IMG/VR virus record: IMGVR_UViG_3300025151_000064
Span: 1 to 46,774 of that record
Strand: one strand, 5' to 3'
Source: a virus
DNA length: 46,774 bases
Part shown: positions 37,715-46,514 of the stretch, one piece after another
How positions within the stretch are numbered: position 1 is the first letter of the stretch
Layout of the letters: each line of letters starts with the position of its first letter
Program-made: the position numbers and the translations under genes
Notes under the pieces: model-generated
Seen by the model: only the letters and a program-made list of their open reading frames with translations
Told to the model about the DNA's origin: nothing
Databases searched by the model: none

Positions 37715-38023
37715 ATGGCTTTTACAAAAGTACTAAATGCAGTTAGTGCCAACTCCAATAGTTCCACGTATGACTTTAACAAAGGTGAAGGTCAAATCGT
37801 AGCTGCTGGTACTTGGGATACTGCTACAGTCAAATTGCAAATGTCTCCCGATGGAGGCACAACTTGGGTTGATGTAGGTTCTGCATCGACATTTACTGAA
37901 GATGGTACTGCGAGCTTCGCACTCAATGCGTGCAAGGTTCGTGTTAATGTATCGTCTGTAGGATCAAGCACATCTGTTAGTGCTTGGATTTCCACAGAAG
38001 TTCATGGTGATTTAAGCACATAG
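37715..38023 (+). CDS. Small beta-sandwich virion protein
   Basis: 102 residues with TAGGAGAAG before the ATG. Ser/Thr/Asn-rich and beta, with IVAAGTWDTATVKLQMSPDG (W..A...L..SPDGG) and TTWVDVGSASTFTEDGTAS; this pattern (D..TVKLQ.S.DGGTTW.DV) is common in small phage capsid or tail decoration proteins. Good ribosome site and separate stop codons. Likely structural. Confidence 0.6.
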   Translation: MAFTKVLNAVSANSNSSTYDFNKGEGQIVAAGTWDTATVKLQMSPDGGTTWVDVGSASTFTEDGTASFALNACKVRVNVSSVGSSTSVSAWISTEVHGDLST

Positions 38024-38034
38024 GAGTATAACTA

Positions 38035-38457
38035 ATGGCTGGATTCACAAACGCTGGAAAAGAAAACGTCCTGAACTATGCATTCAGAGCAGTTTCTACG
38101 CCTGCAACCTACAAACTTCACCTTTGCACTAGTGCCTCTGCTCCTTCAGCAGATACTAATACACTTGGTGATTTAACTGAAATTAGCGATAGCTACACAG
38201 TAGCTTCTTTGACTCCCGGAACAACTGATTTTGATTCCACTCAGGAAGATGATTCCAATGACAAAGGTATCATCCAGATCAAAGACATTACATTCGCTGG
38301 TCCAATTACAAATGCTCGGTACTGCGTACTGACTGACGCTAATTCAACAGCAGCTTCTCGTGAAGTTCTTTTGTATTGGGACTTAGCTAGTAATCGAAGT
38401 GTAAGCTCTGGACAGAACTTAGTTCTTCAGGACTTGCAGATCGAACTAACTGAATAG
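38035..38457 (+). CDS. Small structural protein
   Basis: 140 residues with TAGGAG before the ATG. MAGFTNAGKENVLNYAFRAV and TPATYKLHLCTSASAPSADT, followed by a beta sheet (RYCVLTDANSTAASREVLLY, NLVLQDLQIEL). Similar N..LNYAFR.......LHL(C/Y)TSA starts recur in phage virion proteins. A strong terminator follows. The role is inferred. Confidence 0.65.
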   Translation: MAGFTNAGKENVLNYAFRAVSTPATYKLHLCTSASAPSADTNTLGDLTEISDSYTVASLTPGTTDFDSTQEDDSNDKGIIQIKDITFAGPITNARYCVLTDANSTAASREVLLYWDLASNRSVSSGQNLVLQDLQIELTE

Positions 38458-38468
38458 TTCAAATAACA

Positions 38469-38506
38469 GGCGGTACTCTCAACTGGGGAGTACCGTCTTT
38501 ATTTTT
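38469..38506 (+). terminator. Intrinsic terminator before the repeat protein gene
   Basis: GGCGGTACTC (38469-38478), nine-base loop, GAGTACCGTC (38488-38497), followed by TTTATTTTT. It precedes the 38517 gene by 10 bases. Confidence 0.9.
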
Positions 38507-38516
38507 AGGGTAGACC

Positions 38517-41423
38517 ATGGCTCAATTCGCTAGACCAGACGCAGATACATCAGCAGGAAACTGGACCGCAAGTTCTGGTTCTGACCTGTACGCTATGCTT
38601 GATGAAACTTCTGCAAGCGATTCAGACTACATTACTGTAACTGATAATTTTGGAAGTGCAGAAGCCACTACTCTCAGTTTAAGTTCAGTAACTGATCCTT
38701 CAGATCACACTTCAACCTCAGTTGTCGTTCGATCATATACCGATTCTTACTCAGGATCAGTAACCCTAAACGTCCACCTAAAAGACGGGTCGACATCGAT
38801 AAAAAGCGAAAACTTTACTCCATCTACATCGTACTCAAACCATACGATGAGTTTAAGTACCACGCAAGCAGCATCTATCAGCAGCTACGCAAATCTAACT
38901 CTCATACTTACTGCAACCGATAGCTTTGGGATGGGTAGTGAGACTAGGATCTCACACGCTTACTTCACCTGCCCAGACGCATCACTTGCTGATCTTGAAG
39001 TAACTCCAAGTGCAGCTACTGCAACAGCCGCAACAGTTAATCCTACAGTTTCAGGATCTGATTTAACTTTAAGTTCCATTACCGCTGCATCAGCAAAAGC
39101 AGCTACTAGTTTTGATGTGACTGTTAGTGGGATTACCGCAGCCAGTGCTACTGCAAAAACAAATCATAATGATCATGGGTACTATTGGTTTTTAATTGAG
39201 CAAGAAGAAATAGTTTTTTCTGGTCAGAATAGTTCCACTTCTAACGATTTGTACACAATTGAAACTGATGCTTACGGGTCTGCACAAAGTTCTAGTTTAG
39301 AGTACAACCTTGATTACAATTTTCTTGACGAGTCTTACACAGCATTAGGCGAAGAGAGAACAACAAGAAAAATCTATTTAGCTTTTACAAATGTAGATAT
39401 TCCTCCGGGGCTGGAATTTACTGAAGTTAAATTAAGTGGTGGCGTAAAAACATCAGTTTCTAGCTCTGCTAGTGATAGACCTTCTTCAGACGCTACTTGC
39501 TACTTGTTTACAACTACGTCTGCCAATTTAGAACTACCTACAAGTTTGACTGACACAGACAGTGATGGAATTGGTGATACCCTTTTTATCATTTCTGACG
39601 GAACAGCAATTCAAAACCAAAGTTTTAACAATGTTGGTAACTGGGGTCCCTTAAATTCTTTTCCAACCAATTCAGATGACTTAAAAGCTGGGTTTCAGCT
39701 TTTATGGACAGGACCTAGTGGAAACGATGGTCTTCAGGATAGCTGGCAAAGAAACCATAACTTTGCTATGAAGTTAACTCCTCCGGGAGTTGGTTCAGTA
39801 GAAGCTGATTCCTATAACTTTGCATTAAATGGTAGAAGAGATGCTGGAGGAGGGTCTTACACTGGCAGTCCTGTTTCTATCAGTCTTAAGTATGTTGTTA
39901 GGTCAGTTACCCCTAATCCAGCTTCTGCCAGAGCAGTAACACCTGCTCTACCACTAACCGTAACTCCGACAGCTGCTTCTGCCAAAGCAAAAGCTTTTGA
40001 TACGCCAACGATTACAACATGGTCACCTATAGCTTCAGCCACGGCAGCAACGGTGGCACCTACTGTAGAATTTGGATCACTTACCCTTAATAGCATTACA
40101 GCAGCTTCAGCAAAAGCTGCTACCGTTGACCCTTCTGTATCAGAAACATATCCACCAGTATCTGCAACCGCAGCTACCTCTGGACCGACTGTAGTTCTTG
40201 GGAATTTGACGTTAACTCAGCCTGACATCGCATCAGCGTCTGCTGTTACAACAACTCCTACAATAGTGACTTGGTCATCAATAGTTTCAGCAACATCAGC
40301 TACTGTAGATCCTTCTGTTGTCTTTGGATCTATCACTACGACTCCTACAGCGGCATCTGCTTCAGGAGCAACAGTAGCACCCACGCTTGTATTTGGCTCA
40401 CTCACTCTTTCAGGAATTACAGCGGCTAGTGCTGTTGCTGCAACCACTAGTCCAACAATCTTTCAGTCAACTCTGGAGCTAACACCAACAGCAGCCAGTG
40501 CTAAGGCAGCTACAGTATTCAACGGTACGTTTGGTACTGACGGGCCTGCTAGTGCTAAAGCTGTTACTTCAGGACCGACTGTCAGCATCACTGGCTCTTC
40601 TGATTTATATCTTGAGGTGGCTGACATTGCTTCCGCAGTTGCTGCCACTGTATTCAACGGTACCTACGGAACCTCCCCCGCTTCAGCAAAAGCAGCAACT
40701 GTTGCACCAACGATCACGACTACTGGTGGTGCGCATATTGAAGTGACTCCTACGGCAGCAAGTGCGGTCGCTGCTACTGTGTTCAATGGCCCTTATGGAG
40801 CTTCTCCAGCCTCCGCAAAAGCCGCTACAGTTAGTCCTACCGTCACTACCACTGGTGGGGTACACATAGAAATTACTCCAGATTCTGCTGTAGCTACCGC
40901 AGGCACTGTAGCCCCAACAGTAGTCCTGACCACCCTGACAGTAGCACCTGCGGCAATATCTGCGAAAACAGCTACTTCTGGGCCAAACGTATTTATCCCT
41001 GTGGTGTCCTGTAAGGCACGCACATCAGGGCCTACTGTTTCCACTAGTTCAGTCAGCGTAACGCCCTCAGCAGCCTCCTCAGCGGCTTCTACGGCCATTG
41101 GGAGCGTATTTGGGGAGTTAGTCCTGTCTGCCATTACAGCAGCAACAGCGTCAGCCTCGACTTATTACGGAACGATAGTACCTGCTAGAATATCAGCTAG
41201 AGCAATTACAAAGCTCGGTGGTCTCCCAACGAATATAATTAAGATAGTTGGGGAGATCCCATCCTTCGTTTCTGCCTCAGCAATTGAAGAATCTTTTGTT
41301 GAAGGGTGGGCAAGAAATGAAAGGTTTGCAAGCCAAGCATTAAGAAACGAAATATTCAGAGATCTTATTTCAGCTAATGAGCTATTTAGAGATCCAGATG
41401 TAGATAACGAAACATTGGAGTAA
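38517..41423 (+). CDS. Very long Ala/Ser/Thr repeat protein, probable tail or head fibre
   Basis: 968 residues. N-terminal beta domain (1-150), a repeat region broken by a globular insert (about 215-450), and then a series of short units with consensus (T)AASAKAATVxPTVxxGxLTL, 15-25 residues apart, up to about residue 890. Three longer units are nearly tandem with 43-45 residue periods (starts near 40506, 40641, 40770). The end has GWARNERFASQALRNEIFRD, then ANELFRD, two NE-x-F-x units. Such Ala/Ser/Thr arrays form extended beta fibres on phage virions. A strong terminator upstream isolates this gene. Confidence 0.75.
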   Translation: MAQFARPDADTSAGNWTASSGSDLYAMLDETSASDSDYITVTDNFGSAEATTLSLSSVTDPSDHTSTSVVVRSYTDSYSGSVTLNVHLKDGSTSIKSENFTPSTSYSNHTMSLSTTQAASISSYANLTLILTATDSFGMGSETRISHAYFTCPDASLADLEVTPSAATATAATVNPTVSGSDLTLSSITAASAKAATSFDVTVSGITAASATAKTNHNDHGYYWFLIEQEEIVFSGQNSSTSNDLYTIETDAYGSAQSSSLEYNLDYNFLDESYTALGEERTTRKIYLAFTNVDIPPGLEFTEVKLSGGVKTSVSSSASDRPSSDATCYLFTTTSANLELPTSLTDTDSDGIGDTLFIISDGTAIQNQSFNNVGNWGPLNSFPTNSDDLKAGFQLLWTGPSGNDGLQDSWQRNHNFAMKLTPPGVGSVEADSYNFALNGRRDAGGGSYTGSPVSISLKYVVRSVTPNPASARAVTPALPLTVTPTAASAKAKAFDTPTITTWSPIASATAATVAPTVEFGSLTLNSITAASAKAATVDPSVSETYPPVSATAATSGPTVVLGNLTLTQPDIASASAVTTTPTIVTWSSIVSATSATVDPSVVFGSITTTPTAASASGATVAPTLVFGSLTLSGITAASAVAATTSPTIFQSTLELTPTAASAKAATVFNGTFGTDGPASAKAVTSGPTVSITGSSDLYLEVADIASAVAATVFNGTYGTSPASAKAATVAPTITTTGGAHIEVTPTAASAVAATVFNGPYGASPASAKAATVSPTVTTTGGVHIEITPDSAVATAGTVAPTVVLTTLTVAPAAISAKTATSGPNVFIPVVSCKARTSGPTVSTSSVSVTPSAASSAASTAIGSVFGELVLSAITAATASASTYYGTIVPARISARAITKLGGLPTNIIKIVGEIPSFVSASAIEESFVEGWARNERFASQALRNEIFRDLISANELFRDPDVDNETLE

Positions 41424-41425
41424 GC

Positions 41426-41809
41426 ATGTCTCGGTCAAAATTAAATGAACGTGAGCGACGAGTTGACGAAGGCTGTACTGCACGATACCAAACAAAGTTT
41501 AAGGATGAGACGGGTGCAACAATTAACTCTCTCACAACACTTACTTTAACTCTATACGATGATTCGACAGGTACGATTATTAACAGTCGTAATCAGCAAA
41601 ATGTGTTAGATCAAAACAACGTAGTGTTTTCCGGGAATACGTTAATCTGGACATTACAACCTGCGGATAACATTATCGTTACCACTGGAGTTAGAACAAA
41701 CTCCTATGAAAGACATATAGCCCTGTTTGAATATACTTATGACTCTGGCAACAAGTCAGGCAAGCATGAACTAGAGTTCAGCGTTAGACAGTTGAAGAAG
41801 GTGAGCTAA
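41426..41809 (+). CDS. Ig-like small virion protein
   Basis: 127 residues, three bases after the fibre gene. SKLNERERRVDEGCTARYQT precedes a beta domain: TLTLTLYDDSTGTIINSRNQ, LIWTLQPADN, YERHIALFEYTYDSGNKSGK and LEFSVRQLKKVS. The pattern (LTLYD..TGT.IN...) is common in phage structural genes near the head-tail region. Function unknown, likely structural. Confidence 0.65.
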   Translation: MSRSKLNERERRVDEGCTARYQTKFKDETGATINSLTTLTLTLYDDSTGTIINSRNQQNVLDQNNVVFSGNTLIWTLQPADNIIVTTGVRTNSYERHIALFEYTYDSGNKSGKHELEFSVRQLKKVS

Positions 41810-42310
41810 ATGGTTGAATCATTATCTTTTACATACACTTCCCGAAGCGAGATCGAGAGAGTGTTTGGTAACAAAGCAATTGTCTACCGAGCGGATGATC
41901 TTTCTGGATCGGAAGAAGCTACGATGATGGAGGAAGTAGTCGGTGAGGCTACTGAGATGATTAATTTCTACTGCGGCATGAACTATGCAGAAGTAGATCT
42001 TAACGACTCTTACATTGTGCGTAGATGGGCTACATGGATTGGTTGTCATCTTCTCTCCCAGAGAAGAGGTAATCCAGCTATGTTCATGGAGAAGTATGAA
42101 GAGACGCTTCGTCTTCTGGAAGAGATCTATAAGTTTAACAGGATCATTCCCCGACTACCGACGAGAGAAGATCTTACACCTGCGATGTCTAACCTACACA
42201 TTGATGATCGTTTCCGAACTCACAAAATTCGAGTTCATCCTACGATCTCTACTGGAGGTACATACGGTAAACAAGACCTGTCACCAAGGTTCCCATTTGA
42301 ATGGCTTTAG
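41810..42310 (+). CDS. Head-tail connector, Mu gp36 (DUF1320)-like
   Basis: 166 residues, start joined to the preceding stop. The helical pattern EIERVFGNKAIVYRADDLSG, MMEEVVGEATEMINFYCGMNY and RWATWIGCHLLSQRRGNP fits small connectors that bind the portal ring. It overlaps the next gene by 10 bases. The assignment rests on size, helical layout and position between fibre and tail genes. Confidence 0.7.
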   Translation: MVESLSFTYTSRSEIERVFGNKAIVYRADDLSGSEEATMMEEVVGEATEMINFYCGMNYAEVDLNDSYIVRRWATWIGCHLLSQRRGNPAMFMEKYEETLRLLEEIYKFNRIIPRLPTREDLTPAMSNLHIDDRFRTHKIRVHPTISTGGTYGKQDLSPRFPFEWL

Positions 42311-42981
42311 AATTATCTGGACTTGTAGGCGATTTACCAAATGTGCTTACAGGTAAAAAAGTAACTCCCCAACTGACTAAACTTCGACAAGTTTATTGGT
42401 CAGCATTTGCTTATTCGTTTTTTAAGCAGATCAGCCAGAACTTCTCAAGAAAATCAAGAGGGGCTGCTGATAAGCAAGGTCTTAAATGGAAACCATTGAC
42501 GAAGAAGACCAAAGCCTACCGACCCCGTAACACTAGAAACAAAGGTCGTGGGCTTTTAACCGGTGAGCAAGACTCTCTCTGGAAAGGTCTTTTTGCAAAG
42601 AATTTTAAGAAGTTCTCAGCTACAATGCCTGAAGATGAAGCGAAAGGTAAAGCAGCAAGTTTGGCTTGGGCAATCCTGAAGAAGCAGGGAGCTAAAACAA
42701 AGATCGATGAGTATGGTAATAAGAACGTACCAATACTTGTTCGAACAGGTCGTTTAAGGAATAGCTTGAAGCCCGGAAAATACACTGGCGACAACTACAT
42801 TCCATTTAACGACGATCAGTTTTTTAAGTTTGATCGAGGCAGAATGGTACTGGGAAGTAAGGTTCCTTATGCTGGTGAGGTCGAAGAAACTCGCTCGCTA
42901 TATGGCGATTCAGATACTGTCATTGCAAAAGCTATTGAGTTTGCTACCAAAGAGTTAGCAAAAGCAATGAAGAATCTATAG
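42301..42981 (+). CDS. Head-tail joining / virion morphogenesis protein (gp10/gpG-like)
   Basis: 226 residues. A basic helical start leads to VLTGKKVTPQLTKLRQVYW, then GLKWKPLTKKTKAYRPRNTR. The typical end of HK97 gp10-type proteins is visible: PILVRTGRLRNSLKPGKY (about 144-161), VLGSKVPYAGEVEE (about 184-197) and a closing helix (VIAKAIEFATKELAKAM). It overlaps the connector gene, consistent with joint production. Acts during tail attachment. Confidence 0.75.
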   Translation: MALELSGLVGDLPNVLTGKKVTPQLTKLRQVYWSAFAYSFFKQISQNFSRKSRGAADKQGLKWKPLTKKTKAYRPRNTRNKGRGLLTGEQDSLWKGLFAKNFKKFSATMPEDEAKGKAASLAWAILKKQGAKTKIDEYGNKNVPILVRTGRLRNSLKPGKYTGDNYIPFNDDQFFKFDRGRMVLGSKVPYAGEVEETRSLYGDSDTVIAKAIEFATKELAKAMKNL

Positions 42982-43005
42982 GTTACAATTTTGAGAAATT
43001 AAATC

Positions 43006-43581
43006 ATGAGTCTAGGCAGGTTACTATTAAGTGTTCGAGACACACTTCGAACAGAATTAAATTTAGATCCACATGAGTGTGAAGTGATGCCATCTGGAGA
43101 GCCACCACCTTCCTGTGGGCAACGATTTATTTCAGTTTATGGTAGTACGTGGGGTTCTGAGAGCGGTCAGATGTTTGCTGATCGTGGGATCATGGAAACC
43201 TACGATGTTACCTGTGCAGTTACTTTCCGCAGCAATTTCATGCCTTTTGATCGTATGGGAGAAGGTCTCTACGTTAATCGATTGATTGGTATGGAGGATT
43301 TCTGCCGAGATATCATTAGAGTGATACATATTAACCCCGAGGTTAATGTAAAGACTGATGAGTTGATAGATGATGACTATGGTGATAATTCGCCAGAACC
43401 ACATAAAATGGTAGAATATTTAAGGTGGAGTTATTGCGATGCAAACCCACGATCAGTAGATGGTGACTGGTTCAGTACTGAGTCTAGCGAGTCATCTGGA
43501 CTGGTCATGGAAGTAAGGTTTGGTAATGCAACTCGATTCAGTTCCTTCGGGGATGGGAATTTAGAAAGTAACTTTGCATGA
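43006..43581 (+). CDS. Tail terminator-like protein
   Basis: 191 residues. LGRLLLSVRDTLRTELNLDP near the start, GQRFISVYGSTWGSES, GIMETYDVTCAVTFRSNFMP and DIIRVIHINPEVNVK. This order (helix, RF.SVYG, strands, helix) matches the small proteins that cap the tail tube in long-tailed phages. It lies in the normal position between the gp10-like gene and the tail tube gene. Its stop overlaps the next start. Confidence 0.6.
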   Translation: MSLGRLLLSVRDTLRTELNLDPHECEVMPSGEPPPSCGQRFISVYGSTWGSESGQMFADRGIMETYDVTCAVTFRSNFMPFDRMGEGLYVNRLIGMEDFCRDIIRVIHINPEVNVKTDELIDDDYGDNSPEPHKMVEYLRWSYCDANPRSVDGDWFSTESSESSGLVMEVRFGNATRFSSFGDGNLESNFA

Positions 43582-44039
43582 CATTTAAGATACACAAGCC
43601 CATCAGTAAACTTATTCCCGTTCAGTGTAGAAATCCACGCTGCAACGAGAATATGATTACTAAATACTTGCCCCATAAATTAGAAGACAGAACGTGGAAG
43701 CTGGAAGTCGGAGCATCAAATCTCTGCCAGAAATGTCAGAAGATATACACTCCGATTACTATTGTCCACTTAGTTCTCCCCAACGAGAACGGTGCTATTT
43801 ATGGGTCATTGGAAACAAGCCCCGGGTCGTTCCAAGAACACCCAATTAAACGCTGGGAGATAGCGTGTGAAAAGGGTCGTGATGCTTATGAGGCAGGCGA
43901 CCGAGAGGATATAGAATACCCTCACATGTTCACAGTTGTTCCCAGCCAAGCAAGTTGTTATGAGTGTTTAGAGCGGTTAGCGAACACTGATCAAGAAGAG
44001 TTAGACCGTCTCATGGATTACTTTAAGTCGAAGGAATAG
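43578..44039 (+). CDS. Cys-rich zinc-binding protein in the tail region
   Basis: 153 residues, ATGA overlap with the previous gene. Three Cys pairs can be seen: CRNPRCNENM (about 17-22), NLCQKCQKIY (about 49-52) and ASCYECLERL (about 127-130), which would bind metal. The rest is a mixed alpha/beta region (WEIACEKGRDAYEAGDREDI). Zinc proteins in tail modules are rare; it may be an assembly factor. Function unknown. Confidence 0.6.
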   Translation: MTFKIHKPISKLIPVQCRNPRCNENMITKYLPHKLEDRTWKLEVGASNLCQKCQKIYTPITIVHLVLPNENGAIYGSLETSPGSFQEHPIKRWEIACEKGRDAYEAGDREDIEYPHMFTVVPSQASCYECLERLANTDQEELDRLMDYFKSKE

Positions 44040-44043
44040 AAAA

Positions 44044-44571
44044 ATGGCACAAGCTGTTAACGCAATTTCTGGTCCGTATCATAGTACATGGAACGGAACC
44101 TACCTCGGGGCTACAGAAGATGGATTCGAAGTGGAACACACATTCTACAGCGAACCAGTACGAGGAGATAACTTAGGTGACGCAATTCAAGATGAGATCC
44201 ATCGTGGTTGCGATGTTTACGTGAACTTCACCTGCATTGAATGGGCAAAGGCTATAACTGGTGCTGGCCCTGCTGGTGGTCCAATCTCTTGGCCGCAAGC
44301 TGCCAGTCGTGCGGTTGGTGTTATCGGAGACGTACTCTCTGATGGTGCTGGTGCTTTAGTCTTAACTGCTACAGCAAATGTACCTGCTGCTGCAAACCCA
44401 GCGACAATGAGTTTCACTAAAGCTACGTTAGCTCGTAACTTCCCAGTTCGAGTTGTTTATGCAAGTCGTCTTCGTCGTTTGCCACTACGAATGATTGCGT
44501 ATCCACAAAGTGCTGGTTCTGGTACAAGCCAAGGCTACAACGCAGCAATTAATTGGTACACCACAACCTAA
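44044..44571 (+). CDS. Major tail (tube) protein candidate
   Basis: 175 residues with AGGAAT before the ATG. The sequence is Ala/Gly/Thr-rich (MAQAVNAISGPYHSTWNGTY, VEHTFYSEPVRGDNLGDAIQ, ARNFPVRVVYASRLRRLPLR, NWYTTT), with one stretch IDxx similar to tail tube folds. It lies in the standard location between terminator-like and tape-measure-like genes. Identification is from position and composition. Confidence 0.6.
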   Translation: MAQAVNAISGPYHSTWNGTYLGATEDGFEVEHTFYSEPVRGDNLGDAIQDEIHRGCDVYVNFTCIEWAKAITGAGPAGGPISWPQAASRAVGVIGDVLSDGAGALVLTATANVPAAANPATMSFTKATLARNFPVRVVYASRLRRLPLRMIAYPQSAGSGTSQGYNAAINWYTTT

Positions 44572-44575
44572 TGAG

Positions 44576-44806
44576 ATGGATGATTTGATATCCTACTTAT
44601 TTGCCCGAGGGCCACGAAACGATGCAGAGGAGGCTATCCTTGATGAGCATATCAAGGAAGCCTCTGAACGCATTCGTAACTCTTGGACGGATGAAGAAAG
44701 ATATCTAAGAGCATCCAAAGCAGGCTCCCCTCTCCCAGAAGAAGCTCGCACACGTTTCGTGACAATATTCTATGACTCTCTGAATTTGGCAGACGATAAT
44801 GGCTGA
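44576..44806 (+). CDS. Small acidic protein between tail tube and tape measure genes
   Basis: 76 residues from the ATG at 44576, chosen because an upstream ATG at 44495 lies within the tail tube gene and has no ribosome site. Acidic and helical: MDDLISYLFARGPRNDAEEA, then HIKEASERIRNSWTDEERYL. The end overlaps the tape-measure-like start by 8 bases. This is the slot where many phages encode tail assembly chaperones, but no frameshift signal was seen here. Confidence 0.6.
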   Translation: MDDLISYLFARGPRNDAEEAILDEHIKEASERIRNSWTDEERYLRASKAGSPLPEEARTRFVTIFYDSLNLADDNG

Positions 44807-46514
44807 TTCAAAACATACCATTACAATCAAAAGTGAAGATAGCGGTAAGAGTCGTGGAGTTGGCGGTTCTGGAGATGTTGGTGGTGGAGACTTCCTGAAG
44901 ATCTTCCAACAGGAAGTAGCTAAACTTAAAGAAGCTATTCTGCGAGAGCGTCCTGAGCTGACTCGGGGAGAAGCTCAACGAGAAGCTCAACAAGAAGTTT
45001 CTAGACAACTTGCTGCCGCAAAAAAGCAAGAACGAGATGAAGGTCGTCCTCGTCAGGCACAACCAACGGCTTTAACAGAAGAAGACGAATACCAACTTCA
45101 ACCAGTTTCTGAAACAACTGGGGAAGAGTACTCTGGTTATGGTCTTGCTCCTATGGAAGAAGAAGAAGAGGACATAAGAAACGTCCGCGCTCAATCCTTC
45201 CTTAAAGAAGCCATACAAGAACAAAAAGAATCTGGAGATGCAACAGCAGGACCAGCATTTGCCGAAGGCGTAGCTGAAGTAGAATCAGTCAAAGCAGATC
45301 CAAAATCTACTCTTGTTCAAATGGTAGGACAAGAGAATGCAGACGCTCTTGCTCAGGAACAAAGGAGACAAGCTCTCACCCCAGCAATGGCTTCTGAGGG
45401 GGATGAAGGAGACTTTGACGATGCTGATGATCAATTGCAGGATGATGTAGAGGGATCTGCTGAAGCCAGTGATACTGAAGAAGAAGACGAAACAAAACAA
45501 CTAGTAGCAGCGTCAACCGAGGAAGAGGACAAAAGTAGTGGGTTCTTTCAACGTCAAGGCGGTAAACTTGGTGGGGCTGCCGCTGGAGCAGTAGGTGGTG
45601 TAGTTGGGGGAACTGTAGGAGCAATTGGTGGGGCTTTTGCAGGCAACCCCATGGTAGGTGCAAAAATAGGAGCAAGCCTTGGATCATCCGCTCTTAAACC
45701 TATAGGAAAAGCAATTGGTCAAGGCGTAGGGGCAATTGCTGATGGTGCAACTCAGCTTGCAGGAGATGCAGTTCAAACTACCACAGGAGATGCTACTGGA
45801 GCAGCGGCAGCTACAGCGGGAGGATTTGCTACAGCAAGCGAAGGGGTATTGAAAGCTTTCGGTGACTTAGGGGGAATGATACCCGGCATTGGTGGAATTC
45901 TAGAGACAGCGTTTGATGGTCTGGCAGAAGCAATCGGACCAATTGCTGAAGGGTTTGTCCAACTCTTTAGTGCAATGGATAAAGCTTCTGAAGAGGTGGC
46001 TGCGTTTAATCCGGGAATTCTAGGCGAACGAATAGAAACTGACTTAGATATGCTCTTTAAGAAAATGGAAAGAGCGCAACAGGCCGGAGACGAATTTGCA
46101 GAGTTTGAGGCGGCTAAGGGCGATATGATGTCAGTCTTCGAAGACGTAAAGACTGGTCTCTTTAAGATACTGGGACCATTGGTTACTTTAGGCACTAAGC
46201 TCTTAACCCGTTTGCTTGAATTGTTCCTAGATTGGTTACCTACGATAGGTGAATTTATAGCGGCTTTATTAGAAGGACTGGCTTGGATTGTAGACTGGTT
46301 TGACGGAAGCGGTGTTAGTGAAGCTCAGCAGGCTATACTTGATACAGCAGTATCAGTAAGAAAAGCTGCTAAAGAAGTTGAGCAGTGGCATGATGAAGAT
46401 AAAGAAAAAGAACAAAAGAACTACATGGGCGAGATCGATCAATGGCTCACTGGCGGTTTCTTAGAGAATGATCATATCGGTGCAGTAGGTCCAGCACCTC
46501 CGGGAGTTTTGTAA
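44799..46514 (+). CDS. Tape measure-like protein
   Basis: 571 residues. A charged, helical N terminus (FLKIFQQEVAKLKEAILRER), acidic disordered middle (EEDEYQLQ, DFDDADDQLQDDVEG), a Gly/Ala-rich hydrophobic stretch (about 250-350: GAAAGAVGGVVGGTVGAIGG) and hydrophobic helices near 465-510 (LLTRLLELFLDWLPTIGEFI). Tape measure proteins set tail length and often have exactly this helical plus membrane-active composition. With about 0.15 nm per residue, a tail of roughly 85 nm would result. It starts in an ATGGCTGA overlap. Confidence 0.65.
   Translation: MADSKHTITIKSEDSGKSRGVGGSGDVGGGDFLKIFQQEVAKLKEAILRERPELTRGEAQREAQQEVSRQLAAAKKQERDEGRPRQAQPTALTEEDEYQLQPVSETTGEEYSGYGLAPMEEEEEDIRNVRAQSFLKEAIQEQKESGDATAGPAFAEGVAEVESVKADPKSTLVQMVGQENADALAQEQRRQALTPAMASEGDEGDFDDADDQLQDDVEGSAEASDTEEEDETKQLVAASTEEEDKSSGFFQRQGGKLGGAAAGAVGGVVGGTVGAIGGAFAGNPMVGAKIGASLGSSALKPIGKAIGQGVGAIADGATQLAGDAVQTTTGDATGAAAATAGGFATASEGVLKAFGDLGGMIPGIGGILETAFDGLAEAIGPIAEGFVQLFSAMDKASEEVAAFNPGILGERIETDLDMLFKKMERAQQAGDEFAEFEAAKGDMMSVFEDVKTGLFKILGPLVTLGTKLLTRLLELFLDWLPTIGEFIAALLEGLAWIVDWFDGSGVSEAQQAILDTAVSVRKAAKEVEQWHDEDKEKEQKNYMGEIDQWLTGGFLENDHIGAVGPAPPGVL

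Noticed and set aside
44495-44575. Longer start for the 44576 gene and possible +1 frameshift from the tail tube gene
   Set aside because: The ATG at 44495 lies in the tail tube gene without a ribosome site, no slippery sequence was seen near the 44571 stop, and ATG 44576 follows immediately.
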